This document shows positions 17,353 to 25,393 of a DNA stretch of 64,000 bases, in pieces (within the stretch, counting starts at the first letter, position 1; every line of letters starts with the position of its first letter). This stretch comes from JALOLG01 sp963722415 (GTDB lineage Bacteria; Actinomycetota; Acidimicrobiia; Acidimicrobiales; Ilumatobacteraceae): assembly GCA_963722415.1 (NCBI GenBank), contig CAVRNI010000035.1, positions 1 through 64,000 of the forward strand. Direction: 5' to 3'. The position numbers and the translations under genes are program-made. The notes under the pieces are model-generated. The model was not told the DNA's origin. It worked only from the letters and a program-made list of their open reading frames with translations, and did no database searches.

Positions 17353-18498
17353 ATGCCATCCGACGTGCTCGCGGCGACGCTCGTCGCTCCGGGAAGGCTC
17401 GAGCTCCAGCGCTTCCCGTATCCCGAGCGGTTGGAGACGGGGGCCGTCCTGATCGAGATGCTCGCGTCGGGCATCTGTGGCACCGACAAGCACACGTTCC
17501 TGGGTGAGACCGAGCAATACGCCGGCACCGATCACGCATCGTCGACTCCGTTCCCCATCATCCAGGGCCACGAGAACGTCGGTGTCGTTGTCGCGATCGG
17601 CGATGGCGGCGCGGCGGCGTTCGATGGCAGCCCGCTCCAGGTCGGTGATGTCGTCGTTCCCGCACCCAACCGGGCGTGCGGGGAGTGCGAGTACTGCCGC
17701 GGCGACTTCCCCTACTACTTCTGTCGACAACTGGAGAACTACGGCAACTCGCTCACCTGTTCCGAACCGCCACACCTGTTCGGTGGGTGGGCGCAGTACC
17801 TCTACGTGCGCCGCGGCACGCCCGTGTTCAAGGTTCCCGACGGTCTCCCGACGAACGTGGCAGTGCTCACCGAGTTGTTCGGGGTCACCCACAGCCTCGA
17901 CCTGGTCGCCCAGATGCCACGGCCCGGAGGGTTCCGGTCCGGCGACACGGTCGCCGTCGTCGGAATCGGTCCGGTGGGCATCGTGCACGTCGCCAAGGCG
18001 GGTCTGCTCGGCGCCTCGCGAGTGATCGCGATCGACCCGTTCGAGCCGCGCGTCTCACTCGCCACCGAGCTCGGCGCGACCGACACCCTGGTCGCAGGCG
18101 GCGGCGACGAGAGCGCCGCGGCGTTCGTGCGCGACGTCACGCAAGGACGTGGTGTCGATGTGGTCGTCGACGCCACCGGTCATCCGTCCAGCTTCGTGCC
18201 GGCGTTGTCGCTGCTCCGCGATGGCGGAACGTTGATCGAGGTCGGCGCGTTCGTCGATCTCGGGACGGTGTCGATCAATCCGGCCACCATCCTCGGCCGC
18301 AATCTGACGATCGTCGGCGTCGGCGGCGAGGACGCCCGCGCCTACGACGCGACGTTGCAGATGCTCGCGGCCAACCACGAGCGTGTGCCGTTCCACCGTG
18401 CCGTCACCCATTCGTTCCCGCTGGACCAGGTGGAGAAGGCGATGGACACCGCGCTCGGTGCCGACACGGCGATGAAGGTCATCATCACGCCGCGTTAG
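17353..18498 (+). CDS. Zinc-binding medium-chain alcohol dehydrogenase
   Basis: A 381-residue MDR-family enzyme oxidising an alcohol with NAD(P). The catalytic zinc site is SGICGTDKH together with IQGHENVG. The structural zinc site has the four cysteines of RACGECEYCRGDFPYYFCR. The Rossmann loop is VAVVGIGPVGIVHVAKAG, followed by acidic D in RVIAIDPFEPR, suggesting NAD preference. The start MPSDVLAATLVAPGRLE is chosen at 17353, close to the first conserved strand. It resembles sorbitol/threonine-dehydrogenase-like members. It is convergent with the enoyl-CoA hydratase gene. Confidence 0.87.
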   Translation: MPSDVLAATLVAPGRLELQRFPYPERLETGAVLIEMLASGICGTDKHTFLGETEQYAGTDHASSTPFPIIQGHENVGVVVAIGDGGAAAFDGSPLQVGDVVVPAPNRACGECEYCRGDFPYYFCRQLENYGNSLTCSEPPHLFGGWAQYLYVRRGTPVFKVPDGLPTNVAVLTELFGVTHSLDLVAQMPRPGGFRSGDTVAVVGIGPVGIVHVAKAGLLGASRVIAIDPFEPRVSLATELGATDTLVAGGGDESAAAFVRDVTQGRGVDVVVDATGHPSSFVPALSLLRDGGTLIEVGAFVDLGTVSINPATILGRNLTIVGVGGEDARAYDATLQMLAANHERVPFHRAVTHSFPLDQVEKAMDTALGADTAMKVIITPR

Positions 18499-18511
18499 GC
18501 GTTGGCCCGTG

Positions 18512-19336
18512 CTAGCGGCCGTGGAACGTCGGTGTCCGCTTCTCGACGAACGCCTTCGCGGCTTCCTTGTGATCCTCGGTCTGGCCGGAGCGGATGTGAT
18601 GCGCCGCCTCCATGTCGAGGCACTCGCCGAGCTCGCCGTGCACGGCGCGGTTGAGGTTCTCCTTCATGTAGCGGTAGGCGACGGTTGGCCCGGCGGCCAG
18701 GCGGCGGGCACGCTCGGCGACCTCATCGGTGAATGTCTCGGCCGGGAAGATCGCGTTGACGATGCCGAGCCGCTCGGCGTCCTCCGCGCTCACCCTGTCG
18801 GAGAAGTAGTAGAGCTCGCGGGCCTTGCCGCTGCCGACGAGACGGGTGAGGAACCAGGTGCCGCCGTAGTCGCCGGAGAAGCCCACCTTGGCGAACGCCG
18901 TGGTCAACACGGTGGTCGGCACCGCATAGCGGAGGTCGCAGGACAGGGCGATGGAGAGTCCGGCGCCTGCCGCGGGCCCAGGCAGCGCGGCGATCGTGGG
19001 CTTGGGCATCTCGTACAGCCGCTGGCAGATCGCCCGCTGGTTGAGACGTTGGCGATGGACGCCGGCGTCGTACTGCGTGGGCGTCCCCACGCCGGCGTCA
19101 CCGCCGCTCGCCATCCCCTTCACGTCCCCACCGGCGCAGAACGCGCCGCCCGCGCCCGTGAGCACGACGCATCCGACTTCGGGATCCACTTCGACCTCGA
19201 CCAGCACCCTGGCCAGCGCCTCGTTCATCGCCGTCGACATCGCGTTGCGACGTTCGGGTCGGTTCATCGTGAGCGTCGCGACGCCTTCGTCCACCTCGGC
19301 GAGCAGGTCGTCGGTACCCGTGTCGATCGTCCTCAT
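18512..19336 (-). CDS. Enoyl-CoA hydratase/isomerase family protein
   Basis: A 274-residue crotonase-fold enzyme. VATLTMNRPERRNAMS is the N-terminal block, GAFCAGGDVKGM forms the oxyanion hole with CoA contacts, and PGPAAGAGLSIALSCDLRYA holds the second oxyanion glycine. The FAKVGFSGDYGGTWFLTRLVG segment carries an acidic residue near the usual second glutamate, as in 2-(1,2-epoxy-1,2-dihydrophenyl)acetyl-CoA isomerase (PaaG)-like and generic hydratases. A long insertion at residues 76-100 is unusual. Substrate unknown. The ATG at 19336 fits the family start. Confidence 0.87.
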   Translation of the reverse strand: MRTIDTGTDDLLAEVDEGVATLTMNRPERRNAMSTAMNEALARVLVEVEVDPEVGCVVLTGAGGAFCAGGDVKGMASGGDAGVGTPTQYDAGVHRQRLNQRAICQRLYEMPKPTIAALPGPAAGAGLSIALSCDLRYAVPTTVLTTAFAKVGFSGDYGGTWFLTRLVGSGKARELYYFSDRVSAEDAERLGIVNAIFPAETFTDEVAERARRLAAGPTVAYRYMKENLNRAVHGELGECLDMEAAHHIRSGQTEDHKEAAKAFVEKRTPTFHGR

Positions 19337-19400
19337 GGCCGTCAGAGTACGCGATGCCAGAGTACGAGATCGCCGGTGCCCGGCTGGGAGGATGCGACCG

Positions 19401-20231
19401 ATGAGCGACATCGAGATGCTGGCGTACGGATACGGATTGGTCGAAGGTCCCCGTGTCGACAGCGCAAACAATCTCTACTTCTCGGACGTGCACAACGGCG
19501 GGGTCCATCGCCGGCGTCCGGACGGAACCATCGAGACCGTCGTGCCGAAACGTCGAGGTGTCGGCGGCATCGCGCTGCACACCGACGGCGGGTTGGTGAT
19601 CTCGGGCCGGAACATCTGTCACGTCCGCGACGGTGAGACCCGGGTCGTGTTCGCGCCTGATGCGCCTGGGCTCAACGATCTGTTCGTCGACGCTGCGGGC
19701 CGGGTGATCTGCGCGACGATGCGTTCCGATCCGTTCTCGACGGAAGGTCCGCGCACGGCCGGTGAGTGCTGGCTGATCGGCACCGATGGTGCGGCCACCG
19801 AGCTCTATGGCGACGTCGCGTTGACGAATGGCATCGGGCTCTCGCCCGACGCCGCGGTGCTGTATCACGCCGATACCACCCGCGGCGTCTGGGCCCACGA
19901 CTACGACGACGGCAAGGTGAGCGGCCGTCGGCTGTTCGTACAACGCGACGACCTGTCGCCCGACGGTCTTGCCGTCGACGAGGAGGGCACCGTGTGGGTG
20001 GCCGACGTCTCCGGTTCGGGAGCCGTGCGCGGTTTCGCAGCCGACGGTTCCGAAGTCGGCCGCGTGGAGGTGCCGGCGCAGATGGTCACGAGCTTGTGCT
20101 TCGGCGGGCCCGACAGACGCGACCTGTACATCGTCACCGCGGACAACACCGCTGAGCCGGCGCGGGCAGGCACCATCTACCGGACACGTGCCGACGTTCC
20201 GGGCTGCCCCGTGGCTGCCGCGGCAGTGTGA
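19401..20231 (+). CDS. SMP-30/gluconolactonase-like beta-propeller protein
   Basis: A 276-residue six-bladed propeller. YGYGLVEGPRVDSANNLYFS carries the metal-binding Glu, and GLNDLFVDAAGRVICATM and GIGLSPDAAVLYHADT supply the Asn and Asp ligands. DGLAVDEEGTVWVADVSGSG is the last metal Asp. Family members hydrolyse sugar or other lactones with a divalent metal. A GGGAGG ribosome-binding site precedes the start; ATG codons at 19392 and 19401 are both possible. It is divergent from the enoyl-CoA hydratase gene. A second, different SMP-30 gene lies at 57.1-58.0 kb. Confidence 0.87.
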   Translation: MSDIEMLAYGYGLVEGPRVDSANNLYFSDVHNGGVHRRRPDGTIETVVPKRRGVGGIALHTDGGLVISGRNICHVRDGETRVVFAPDAPGLNDLFVDAAGRVICATMRSDPFSTEGPRTAGECWLIGTDGAATELYGDVALTNGIGLSPDAAVLYHADTTRGVWAHDYDDGKVSGRRLFVQRDDLSPDGLAVDEEGTVWVADVSGSGAVRGFAADGSEVGRVEVPAQMVTSLCFGGPDRRDLYIVTADNTAEPARAGTIYRTRADVPGCPVAAAAV

Positions 20232-20355
20232 ACTGGCTGGCGTCCCGGAGATCCGCAGCGACGAACGGCAATCCAAACGCGCCGTGGCGCCGAACCTTTA
20301 CGACGTTCATCTCGTACCCCAACGAAGACTCGTCATCAACAGAGAGGTTCTTGTC

Positions 20356-20520
20356 ATGCCATCAGGTCCCGAGTGGTTCATCGTCCTCGCCATCGTGCTG
20401 GTCTTCTTCGGCGGTTCGCAGCTGCCGAAGCTGGCCCGAAATCTCGGCCAGGCGCAGAAGGAGTTCAAGGACGTCATCGGTGAGTCCCAGCGTGAGGAGG
20501 GGTCGACGCCCGCCGAGTGA
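20356..20520 (+). CDS. tatA: Sec-independent protein translocase subunit TatA
   Basis: A 54-residue TatA/E protein. The N-terminal membrane helix reads PEWFIVLAIVLVFFGGSQLP, with the family's F-G hinge, followed by the amphipathic helix KLARNLGQAQKEFKDVIGE. TatA rings form the pore for folded proteins, such as the twin-arginine-type substrate-binding protein at 55.4-56.8 kb. AGAGAGG lies before the ATG at 20356. TatB and TatC are not nearby. Confidence 0.93.
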   Translation: MPSGPEWFIVLAIVLVFFGGSQLPKLARNLGQAQKEFKDVIGESQREEGSTPAE

Positions 20521-20534
20521 GGGAGCATGGACGC

Positions 20535-21062
20535 GTGACGACGCGGATCGCCTTTCTCCGGGCGGTGAACCTCGGCAAGCGTCGGGTCCCGATGGCCCGC
20601 CTCGTCGAGGTCTGTGAGGGACTCGGCTACGCCGACGTGTGGACCTACGCCAACAGCGGCAACGCGGTGTTCGATGCGACCGGAGCGCGGCCGACGATCG
20701 AGCGGGCGATGGAGGGCGCCTTGGAGTCGGCGATGGGATTCGAGGTCACGACCTTCGTCCGCACGGCTGCTGAGCTGAAGAAGGCAGTGAACCGTGACCC
20801 GTTCAAGCTGGTGTCCGGCGACACGTACTTCATCACCTTCCTGAAAGAGGCACCTTCGGCGGCGATCAGGAAGGCACTCGAAGCGGCGTCGAACGACTTC
20901 GACACACTGGTCGTCGACGGGCGCGAGGTTCATTGGCGGATGCATGGGAAGTCCACCGACACCACGCTTGAGAACAAGACGTGGAATCTCGTCGGAGCGC
21001 ACCACAGCACCAGCCGTAACGCCAACCTTCTTCGACGGCTCGTCGCCAAGCTCGACGTCTGA
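20535..21062 (+). CDS. DUF1697 family protein
   Basis: About 175 residues starting VTTRIAFLRAVNLGKRRVPM, the unmistakable start of DUF1697 (IAFLRAVNxG). WTYANSGNAVFDATG and KTWNLVGAHHSTSRNANLL, near the C-terminus, complete the pattern. Function unknown. The GTG at 20535 is preferred because the conserved domain begins immediately; GAGGGAG lies upstream. It follows tatA by 14 bp and may be co-transcribed with it. Its last 130 bp overlap the tail of the oppositely oriented VOC gene. Confidence 0.88.
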   Translation: MTTRIAFLRAVNLGKRRVPMARLVEVCEGLGYADVWTYANSGNAVFDATGARPTIERAMEGALESAMGFEVTTFVRTAAELKKAVNRDPFKLVSGDTYFITFLKEAPSAAIRKALEAASNDFDTLVVDGREVHWRMHGKSTDTTLENKTWNLVGAHHSTSRNANLLRRLVAKLDV

Positions 21063-21523
21063 CCCCGTCGGATCTGGGCGTCGGCCAGCTCGGGTGGTCG
21101 GGCGAGACGAAGAGTGCAGAAGGGGTGGCCGGCCGGGTCGGCGAACACGTAGAGCGGCTCGTCGGCGTCGGCGGACCGATCCAGCAGCATGTTCGCCCCG
21201 AGGGACAGCGCTCGGTCGCGCGGCTTGGCGAGCTCGTCGATGTCAGCGACCGTGAGGTCGAGGTGGAGTTGTTGCGGGACCCGCGAGTCGGGCCAGGTGG
21301 ACGCCGGTAGCTCGGCGACGTGCTGGATGGCGATGCGCGCGTCGCCGGTGCGGTCCCTGAGTACGAGCCAGTCCTCACCCTGCGGGTCGGGCTGCCCCGG
21401 TGACGGGGGCTCGTCGCCGACGCGGTACACGTAGCCGAGGAGCTCGCGGTAGAACTCGGCAACTGCCCGGGCGTCGGTTGCATCGATGGCCACGGCACGA
21501 AAGACGGGAAACGTGTCCGACAT
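20930..21523 (-). CDS. VOC family protein
   Basis: The frame starts MSDTFPVFRAVAIDATDARA and has the VOC pattern AVAEFYRELLGYVYRVGDEP, then RIAIQHVAELPASTWPDS, LHLDLTVADIDELAKPRDRA and FADPAGHPFCTLRLARPPEL. The recognisable domain ends near 21090, but the frame continues another 50 residues into the DUF1697 gene on the other strand. Such a long convergent overlap is unlikely, so the true stop may be hidden by an indel near 21060-21090. Metal ligands His and Glu appear partly conserved. Substrate unknown. Confidence 0.75.
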   Translation of the reverse strand: MSDTFPVFRAVAIDATDARAVAEFYRELLGYVYRVGDEPPSPGQPDPQGEDWLVLRDRTGDARIAIQHVAELPASTWPDSRVPQQLHLDLTVADIDELAKPRDRALSLGANMLLDRSADADEPLYVFADPAGHPFCTLRLARPPELADAQIRRGQTSSLATSRRRRLALRLVLWCAPTRFHVLFSSVVSVDFPCIRQ

Positions 21524-21590
21524 CGGCTCGATGTTGTCACGTCGAGTCCTGCGCTGCGACGCGGATTGCGTCGAGATCAGTCGTCGCGTA

Positions 21591-21953
21591 CTAGCGGTCA
21601 CGCCCGCGAACGCGGTCGATCTGGCGGCGGTCGCGTTTGGTCGGGCGGCCGGCACCGCGGTCACGCACGGCGAACAGGGGCCGGAACGTGTCCGGTTCCG
21701 GTGGGGGAGGGCTGTGGTCGTCGAAGCACTCGACGGCGACCGCGGCGCCGACCCGTTTGGTGATCACCTTGGTGACGTCGACGATGCGCTCGCGCTGGTT
21801 GACGCGTGCTTCGACGTGATCGCCCACCTTCACCGATGAGGACGGTTTCGCCGTCGCGCCGTTGATCCTCACGTGGCCGCCACGACAGGCCGCGGCGGCA
21901 TCCGAGCGGGTCTTCGTGATCCGCACGGCGTGCAACCACTGGTCGATGCGCAC
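21591..21953 (-). CDS. RNA-binding S4 domain protein (Hsp15-like)
   Basis: About 120 residues starting VRIDQWLHAVRITKTRSDAA. The S4 domain contains CRGGHVRINGATAKPSSSVK and VGDHVEARVNQRERIVDVTK. The tail ends RPTKRDRRQIDRVRGRDR, basic as in Hsp15/HslR-like proteins that bind stalled 50S subunits carrying nascent chains. The GTG at 21953 fits the domain start, although the frame is open upstream. The basic tail probably contacts rRNA. Confidence 0.85.
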   Translation of the reverse strand: MRIDQWLHAVRITKTRSDAAAACRGGHVRINGATAKPSSSVKVGDHVEARVNQRERIVDVTKVITKRVGAAVAVECFDDHSPPPPEPDTFRPLFAVRDRGAGRPTKRDRRQIDRVRGRDR

Positions 21954-21976
21954 TGAATCGATATGAGGAGTCTGCC

Positions 21977-21999
21977 GGATCAGAGGCCGACGGTGACGC
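21977..21999. repeat. 23-bp direct repeat, copy 1
   Basis: This sequence is identical to 22148-22170. On the minus strand both copies encode the same end, Val-Thr-Val-Gly-Leu-stop: here for a short unidentified frame, and in the second copy for the GGDEF protein. Confidence 0.8.
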
Positions 22000-22075
22000 G
22001 GTCGCCAGGGTCGACGTTTGCGGTGCCCGTCATGTCGACCCAAATGCAACAGTTCACGCTGGCGCGCAGACGGTG
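21980..22075 (-). pseudogene. C-terminal stub of an unidentified protein
   Basis: The frame reads RLRASVNCCIWVDMTGTANV and then DPGDRVTVGL before the stop. It looks like the final strands of a small beta-barrel domain (a MOSC-like end is possible), but no upstream domain is readable. Its last codons are duplicated at the end of the neighbouring GGDEF gene. Very tentative. Confidence 0.25.
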
Positions 22076-22147
22076 TCGAGGCAAGGCGAACAGTTGGACT
22101 CAGCTGCACACGTCGGCGGTGTCAACCCACGTCCGACAGTCGTCGCT

Positions 22148-22170
22148 GGATCAGAGGCCGACGGTGACGC
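22148..22170. repeat. 23-bp direct repeat, copy 2
   Basis: Exact second copy of 21977-21999, 171 bp away, forming the last codons and stop of the GGDEF gene. The duplication suggests that the 3' end of this gene arose by recombination with the neighbouring remnant. Confidence 0.8.
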
Positions 22171-23650
22171 TGTCGACGGTGTCGAAGTGTGACTCACGCG
22201 GAGGCCGGACGAGTCCCGCCCGATACATCACGACGCGGTTCCGCCCGCCCAGCTTGGCGTCATAGAGCGCCGAATCGGCCTCGTGGAGCGCTCGAGTCGG
22301 TGTGTGGTCGGTGCCGAGCGCGCCGCCGACGCTGATCGTGACGCGGACGGACTTCGTGGCGCTGACGTGGATGTTCATGTCGGCGACGGCGGCCCGGAAC
22401 CGTTCGGCCAGGAGCGCGACGCTCTCGTCGGATGCTGGAGAGACGACCACGAGGAACTCCTCGCCACCCCAGCGACTGACGCGGTCGTCCCCCCGGGCGA
22501 CCCTGCGCAACGTGCGGGCGACCTGGGCGAGGACGTCGTCGCCGGTCTGGTGGCCGTAGGTGTCGTTGATCTTCTTGAATCGGTCGATGTCGATCATCAA
22601 GACGCCGTAGGGCCGCGACCGGCGTGCAGCCGTCGCCGCGGTGTGGTGGACGTGCTCCTCCGCGGCGCGCCGGTTGGGCAGGCGCGTCAGCGCATCGAGT
22701 CTGGCCGTGGCCGCTGCCAGCGACCGGGCGTGGGCGAGACGGGACAACAGCGCGAGACCGATCAGGCCGCTGGCCGCGAATGCGGCGAAGAGTACCCACG
22801 ACACCTGTGACGACCCGTCGACCGCCTGGTACAACGTCGCGCTCGCGGTCACGAGGACGACGTGCCATGCCGTTCCTGCGACGGATGCGCGGACGTAGGT
22901 GAGCCACACGCCCCCGCGTGCAAACGAGCCGACCGGTTGGTCGAGGCTGAGGAGCTCCGCTCGTGTGAGCGCATGGGGCGACGACGTCGTCGTGCCCGAG
23001 TCGCCCGACAAGACGATCCCGCCCTGGTCATCGATCAGGTAGGCACGCCCGGCGAGCGGAATGACGGTCTCGAAGGAGTTGCCGATCGAGTCGCTGCCGA
23101 AGTCGAACGCGCCGCTGAACACACGACGTCCGCTCGACGTCTCGAACGGAACAGCCACCGCGATCACGGACTCCGCCGTCGTCGAAGGAACAACACCTGA
23201 CACGCCGGTACCGCCCTCGAGGGCGGTCGCGAGATGCGCGAACCGATCGGCGAGTTGATCCCCGATCAGGTCCGCGTTCGCAGGCCACACCGCGAGTGCT
23301 CGTCCCTGCGAATCCAACAGGACGGCGCTGTCGAACCCGAAACCGAGCACCATCTGTTCGAAGTCGTCGCTGCTCACGTCGGGCTCGGACAACAGGCGAG
23401 AAGCCTGTTCCCGTTCGCGCGTGGCGAGATCCTCGATGTGTCCGTTCACGAACGAAGCGGCCAGCACGGCGCGGTTCTGAAACCGCTCGGCGACCACCTG
23501 GTGGCCGAGCACGCCATCGTGTGAGATCGACACGGCAGACACCAAGAGGAGTGAGACGATCGATCCCGCGCCGGCAATCATGCCGATCCTGTCCCACTGC
23601 CGACGCCGTGGCGGTCGAACGAAACTGGTCGTCGTCGCGGGCGCGCCCAA
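22151..23650 (-). CDS. Membrane-anchored diguanylate cyclase with extracytoplasmic sensor domain
   Basis: A 499-residue protein. Membrane helix 1 is at about residues 24-44 (AGSIVSLLLVSAVSI). A periplasmic Cache/PDC-like sensor runs to about residue 280 (AVLLDSQGRALAVW and YLIDDQGGIVLSGD are Cache-type strand pairs). Helix 2 is WVLFAAFAASGLIGLALL, and the C-terminal GGDEF domain starts at DALTRLPNRRAAEEH. The active site RWGGEEF is intact, so c-di-GMP synthesis is expected; no RxxD inhibitory site precedes it at the usual spacing. The longest start is a TTG at 23650. The last residues (VDSVTVGL) come from the 23-bp duplication. Confidence 0.88.
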   Translation of the reverse strand: MGAPATTTSFVRPPRRRQWDRIGMIAGAGSIVSLLLVSAVSISHDGVLGHQVVAERFQNRAVLAASFVNGHIEDLATREREQASRLLSEPDVSSDDFEQMVLGFGFDSAVLLDSQGRALAVWPANADLIGDQLADRFAHLATALEGGTGVSGVVPSTTAESVIAVAVPFETSSGRRVFSGAFDFGSDSIGNSFETVIPLAGRAYLIDDQGGIVLSGDSGTTTSSPHALTRAELLSLDQPVGSFARGGVWLTYVRASVAGTAWHVVLVTASATLYQAVDGSSQVSWVLFAAFAASGLIGLALLSRLAHARSLAAATARLDALTRLPNRRAAEEHVHHTAATAARRSRPYGVLMIDIDRFKKINDTYGHQTGDDVLAQVARTLRRVARGDDRVSRWGGEEFLVVVSPASDESVALLAERFRAAVADMNIHVSATKSVRVTISVGGALGTDHTPTRALHEADSALYDAKLGGRNRVVMYRAGLVRPPRESHFDTVDSVTVGL

Positions 23651-23854
23651 CCTGAGAGGAGTCAGGCGCGGTCACGACGAGGTCATCGGTGATTTGAGAA
23701 ATATCTTGAGCGCTCGCCCCGACGATATTGGCGTTATCGCCGCACCGCTGCGCCGACCATTTGGAGATGCGATGGCTGCATGCGTCGCAACCGTCTCGGG
23801 TCATGGCCGGGTTGCGTCGGGTGCACCCGTTCGTGTCCATGCCAGACTGCCCTC

Positions 23855-24316
23855 ATGCTTCTGGACGGGTTCAACCACGTTGCGGTCCTGACGTCGGACA
23901 CCGACCGGCTGACCGCCTTCTACGGCGAGGTGTTCGGCGCGACGATCGACGGCGAGATGCGAGAGGACGAAGGATTTCGCCTGACGATCGTGAAGATCGG
24001 TCCGACGTCGGAGCTCAACGTCTTCGAGATCGCCGGCAACGACGAGGCGAGCAGGCAGGTGCCGATGTTCGGACGTGGTCGCCTCGATCACCTCGCACTT
24101 CATGCGGCGTCCCTCGAAGCGTTCGACACGATCCGGGACCGCCTGATCGCCCGCGGCGCCAGCGATGGCTTCGTGACGGACTTCGGGCAGATCCTGAGCC
24201 TCTTCTATCGCGATCCGGACGGGCTCGAGAGCGAGGTCTGTGTCGGCAACCCGGATGCCCGGCCCGGGGTGCTCAACCCACCGGGGACACCTTCGTCGCG
24301 CTACCACGCCGGCTGA
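23855..24316 (+). CDS. VOC family protein
   Basis: A 153-residue protein starting MLLDGFNHVAVLTSDTDRLT, a typical VOC first strand with the metal His. FYGEVFGATIDGEMREDEGF follows; RLDHLALHAASLEAFDTIRD holds the second His and FYRDPDGLESEVCVGNP the Glu. All three metal positions therefore appear present, suggesting a metal-dependent lyase or dioxygenase-like member. It precedes the threonine aldolase gene by 13 bp, so the two are probably one transcript. Confidence 0.85.
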   Translation: MLLDGFNHVAVLTSDTDRLTAFYGEVFGATIDGEMREDEGFRLTIVKIGPTSELNVFEIAGNDEASRQVPMFGRGRLDHLALHAASLEAFDTIRDRLIARGASDGFVTDFGQILSLFYRDPDGLESEVCVGNPDARPGVLNPPGTPSSRYHAG

Positions 24317-24329
24317 CGCGGGTTCCTCG

Positions 24330-25364
24330 ATGCGTCAGATCGAACTGCGGAGCGACAACGCCGGCGGTGTCGCCCCGGAGATCCTCGCCGCGGTGGCCGC
24401 CGCCAACACCGGGTCGGCCTTGGCGTACGGCGCCGACGACTGGACGGCGCGGCTCCAGCAGATCGCGGCCGAGGCGTTCGAACATCCCGACGTCAGGGTG
24501 TTCCCGGTGGTGAGCGGAACGGCGGCCAACTCGCTGTCACTCGCCGCGCTCTGCCCGCCGTGGGGTGCCGTGCTGTGTCACGAGTCGGCGCACATCGTGC
24601 GCAGTGAGTGCGGGGCGACGTCGATGTTCTCGGGTGGCGCCGTCATGCGCGGGCTGCCCGGCGATGGCTCCCTCCTCGACGGCGACTCCATCCGTGAAGC
24701 GTTCGCAACCACCCGATGGGGAGATCCTCACCATTCGCAACCCGCCGTGCTGTCGCTCACCTCTCCGACGGATTTCGGTGCCGTGTATCCCGTCGCGCGC
24801 GTCGCGGAGCTCGCCGCGATCGCGAAGGAGAGGGGCCTGCGCGTTCATCTCGACGGTGCGCGGATCGCCAACGCCATCGCCGCGCTCGGCTGCACGCCTG
24901 CCGATCTGACGTGGCGGGCGGGTGTGGACGTGGTCTCGCTCGGCGCCACCAAGAACGGTGCCCTGAGCACCGATGCCATCGCGTGTTTCGACACCGCCGT
25001 CGCGGACGAGCTCGTGTACCGGATCAAGCGTGCCGGTCACGTTGCGTCGAAGATGCGCTTCCAGTCCGCGCAGTTGGAGGCGTATCTCACGGACGGGCTC
25101 TGGCTCGATCTCGCGTCGCACGCCAACGCGGCGATGGCCCGACTCGCGAGCGGGCTGACGGAGTTGGGCGTCGAGCTCCAGCTTCCGCCCGAAGCGAACC
25201 TGGCGTTCGCCCGAGCCGATGCGGCGGCGATCGATCGGTTGGAAGCCGATGGCGTGCTCTTCTACCGCATGGCACCCGGCACGATCCGTCTCGTCACGAG
25301 CTTCCAGACCACCGATGCCGACGTCGACGAGGTGCTCGCCCGGTTCGCACGCGCGCTTCAGTGA
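24330..25364 (+). CDS. Low-specificity L-threonine aldolase-like PLP enzyme
   Basis: A 344-residue fold-type I PLP enzyme of the beta-eliminating lyase family. IELRSDNAGGVAPEILAA is the N-terminal block, VFPVVSGTAANSLSLAAL binds the cofactor phosphate, LCHESAHIVRSECGATSMFS stacks the ring, and RVHLDGARIANA holds the PLP Asp. VVSLGATKNGALS carries the Schiff-base lysine. The ERP-type substrate arginine is suggested near GTIRLVTSFQTTD. It cleaves threonine or allo-threonine to glycine and acetaldehyde; the side-chain specificity is not visible. The ATG at 24330 places the conserved block at residue 4. Confidence 0.9.
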   Translation: MRQIELRSDNAGGVAPEILAAVAAANTGSALAYGADDWTARLQQIAAEAFEHPDVRVFPVVSGTAANSLSLAALCPPWGAVLCHESAHIVRSECGATSMFSGGAVMRGLPGDGSLLDGDSIREAFATTRWGDPHHSQPAVLSLTSPTDFGAVYPVARVAELAAIAKERGLRVHLDGARIANAIAALGCTPADLTWRAGVDVVSLGATKNGALSTDAIACFDTAVADELVYRIKRAGHVASKMRFQSAQLEAYLTDGLWLDLASHANAAMARLASGLTELGVELQLPPEANLAFARADAAAIDRLEADGVLFYRMAPGTIRLVTSFQTTDADVDEVLARFARALQ

Positions 25365-25393
25365 TCGACGCGGTACGAGTACCGTCACGCGAA

